Below, piece by piece: positions 4,195-5,717 of a stretch of DNA of 5,717 nucleotides (its first letter is position 1; each line of letters starts with the position of its first letter). The notes under the pieces were generated by a model. The model saw only the letters and a program-made list of their open reading frames with translations. It made no database searches and was not told where the DNA came from. The position numbers and the translations under genes were made by a program. Source of the DNA: RGIG8700 sp964568815 (GTDB lineage Bacteria > Bacillota > Clostridia > RGIG6154); the NCBI GenBank assembly GCA_964568815.1, contig CAZMRY010000086.1, positions 1 to 5,717 of the forward strand. Direction: 5' to 3'.

Positions 4195-5717
4195 ATAGAT
4201 ATCATACATTATATATTGATTGCTTTAGCAGTAGTTGTGGGAATAATAGCCTTTGCTCTTGGTATGTTATACAGAAAATCTGTAGCAGAAAAGCAGATTG
4301 GAAGTGCAGAACAGCAGGCTACAACTATTGTGAATGACGCTATAAAGAATGCCGAAAGCAAAAAAAGAGAAATATTGCTTGAAGCAAAAGAAGAAGCACA
4401 AAACTTAAAAGCGGAAATAGACAAAGAAATCAAAGAAAGAAGAAGTGAAGTTCAGAGACAGGAGCACAGAAACCAGCAAAAGGAAGAAGCTCTTGACAAA
4501 AAAGCAGAAAATCTTGACAAAAAGGACGAAATTTTAAACAACAAAATCAAAGAAGCAGATGTTATTAAAGAACAAATAAACAATACACTTAAAGAACAAA
4601 CAGCAGTCCTTGAAAAACTCTCAGGCTTAAGTGCTGGAGAGGCAAAAGAATACTTATTAAAGAATATGGAAAGCGAAATCAGACACGAAACAGCTATGAT
4701 TATCAAAGAAGCTGAAAACAACATAAAAGAAGAGTCTGAGAAAAAAGCAAGAACTATTTTAAGTGCCGCTGTACAGAGATGTTCAGCAGATCATGTTGCA
4801 GAAACAACAGTTTCTGTAGTAAATCTTCCAAATGATGATATGAAAGGAAGAATTATCGGCAGAGAGGGAAGAAACATCAGAACTCTCGAAACCTTAACAG
4901 GTATTGACCTTATTATTGACGATACTCCTGAAGCAGTTGTTATTTCAGGTTTTGATCCAATAAGAAGAGAAGTTGCAAGAGTTGCTCTTGAAAAGCTTAT
5001 TTCAGACGGCAGAATTCATCCTGCAAGAATTGAGGAAACAGTTGAAAGAGCAAAGAGAGATGTAGACAACACAATTAAAGAAGAAGGCGAAAAAGCCACA
5101 TTCGATGCAGGAGTACATGGTATTCCTATGGATATGATTAAACTTCTTGGAAGACTTAAGTTCAGAACAAGCTACGGTCAGAATGTTCTCAAACATTCTA
5201 TTGAGGTTGCTCAGGTGGCAGGTCTTATTGCAACAGAGCTTGGAATGGATCCTGCAATCGCAAGAAGAGCAGGTCTTCTCCACGATATCGGTAAAGCTGT
5301 AGACCATGAGGTTGAAGGTACACATATCGAAATCGGTGTTGACATTTTAAGAAAGAATAAAGAAAATCCTGATATCATCCACGCAGTACATGCACATCAC
5401 GGTGATATTGAGGCAACATCAGAACTTGCATTCATTATTCAGGCGGCAGACACAATTTCTGCAGCAAGACCTGGTGCAAGAAGAGAAAATGTTGAAACAT
5501 ATATCAAGCGTCTTGAAAAGCTTGAAGAAATCACAAACGATTTTGAGGGCGTTGACCACTCATTTGCTATTCAGGCAGGTAGAGAAGTAAGAATTATGGT
5601 TAAGCCTGAACAGGTTAACGATGATGATGTTATCATTATGGCTCGTGATATTGTAAAGAGAATTGAAAGTGAACTTGAATATCCGGGACAGATTAAGGTT
5701 AATGTTATCAGAGAAAC
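4195..5717 (+). CDS. rny: Ribonuclease Y, 3' end cut by the window edge
   Basis: RNase Y is the membrane-anchored endonuclease that starts mRNA decay in Bacillota. The reading frame is open from 4150 to the window end. Counting from ATA as residue 1, there is one transmembrane helix (about 7-26) followed by RKSVAEKQI, a long Glu/Lys-rich coiled coil (about 30-195), a KH domain with GRIIGREGRN (GxxG at 222-225), and an HD domain with His334, His363-Asp364, the HAVHAHH cluster (396-402) and Asp419 in QAADTISAARPGARRE. The last seven complete codons, KVNVIRE, match the family's C-terminal region, so about eight codons are missing on the right. Length and position of the helix compare well with Bacillus RNase Y (520 residues) only if translation begins near 4195, where no ATG, GTG or TTG exists. 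The gene is divergent from dnaD-dnaI and has a consensus promoter. Confidence 0.96.
   Translation, partial: MDIIHYILIALAVVVGIIAFALGMLYRKSVAEKQIGSAEQQATTIVNDAIKNAESKKREILLEAKEEAQNLKAEIDKEIKERRSEVQRQEHRNQQKEEALDKKAENLDKKDEILNNKIKEADVIKEQINNTLKEQTAVLEKLSGLSAGEAKEYLLKNMESEIRHETAMIIKEAENNIKEESEKKARTILSAAVQRCSADHVAETTVSVVNLPNDDMKGRIIGREGRNIRTLETLTGIDLIIDDTPEAVVISGFDPIRREVARVALEKLISDGRIHPARIEETVERAKRDVDNTIKEEGEKATFDAGVHGIPMDMIKLLGRLKFRTSYGQNVLKHSIEVAQVAGLIATELGMDPAIARRAGLLHDIGKAVDHEVEGTHIEIGVDILRKNKENPDIIHAVHAHHGDIEATSELAFIIQAADTISAARPGARRENVETYIKRLEKLEEITNDFEGVDHSFAIQAGREVRIMVKPEQVNDDDVIIMARDIVKRIESELEYPGQIKVNVIRE

Noticed and set aside
4209..5325. Three minus-strand open frames inside rny (4209-4433, 4452-4724, 5002-5325)
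   Set aside because: They are reverse-strand shadows of the conserved RNase Y coding sequence. The Ser/Phe-rich products mirror the Glu/Lys-rich coiled coil.
5390..5590. Plus-strand frame of 66 codons inside the HD-domain part of rny
   Set aside because: It is an out-of-frame shadow of the catalytic domain.
1..5717. Mobile element, CRISPR, phage defence or toxin-antitoxin module
   Set aside because: All coding space is accounted for by housekeeping families; no transposase, direct repeat array or attachment site is visible. The tRNA end shows no duplicated attachment sequence within the window.

Overview
The window is an AT-rich, gene-dense chromosomal segment that reads as a low-GC Bacillota, most likely a Clostridia-type organism. 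The reasons are the gene content (RNase Y, a DnaD-domain protein beside a DnaI-type helicase loader, an IreB/ReoM-family protein, a TIGR04086-type membrane protein, an ECF riboflavin S-component), strong AGGAGG ribosome binding sites and heavy AGA/AAA codon use. I see no insertion sequence, prophage, CRISPR array or toxin-antitoxin module. No stretch over about 300 bases lacks a gene.

Layout. Everything from 1 to about 4050 is read on the minus strand, so in transcription order (right to left) it runs: dnaD-domain gene (3108-4031), dnaI/dnaC-like loader (2146-3108, overlapping the previous stop by one base), yajC (1674-2081), TIGR04086-type membrane gene (1246-1632, probable TTG start), ireB/reoM (941-1189), an FMN riboswitch with an intrinsic terminator (766-923), ribU (161-748), tRNA-Arg(CCT) (38-114) and a terminator hairpin (2-38). 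On the plus strand a divergent promoter drives rny (RNase Y), which runs off the right edge at 5717 only about eight codons short of its expected end.

How the pieces work together. The dnaD/dnaI pair is a replication restart/helicase-loading unit. yajC is an accessory gene of the Sec translocon. ireB/reoM belongs to the Ser/Thr-kinase (PASTA kinase) cell-wall signalling branch. ribU is a riboflavin importer under classical FMN feedback. rny is the membrane-anchored mRNA decay nuclease. These are mostly unrelated housekeeping functions, and several have their own promoter starting directly after the previous stop codon.

The window is ordinary in gene content; I did not find a clear new multi-gene system. 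What deserves a second look is at the level of expression signals. rny appears to start at ATA, with no canonical start codon at usable distance from a perfect Shine-Dalgarno. The hairpin after yajC holds the Shine-Dalgarno of the next gene in its 3' arm. The yajC and ireB promoters are near copies sharing the 10-mer AATATGTTAT, which at ireB is repeated in inverted orientation over the -35 region.
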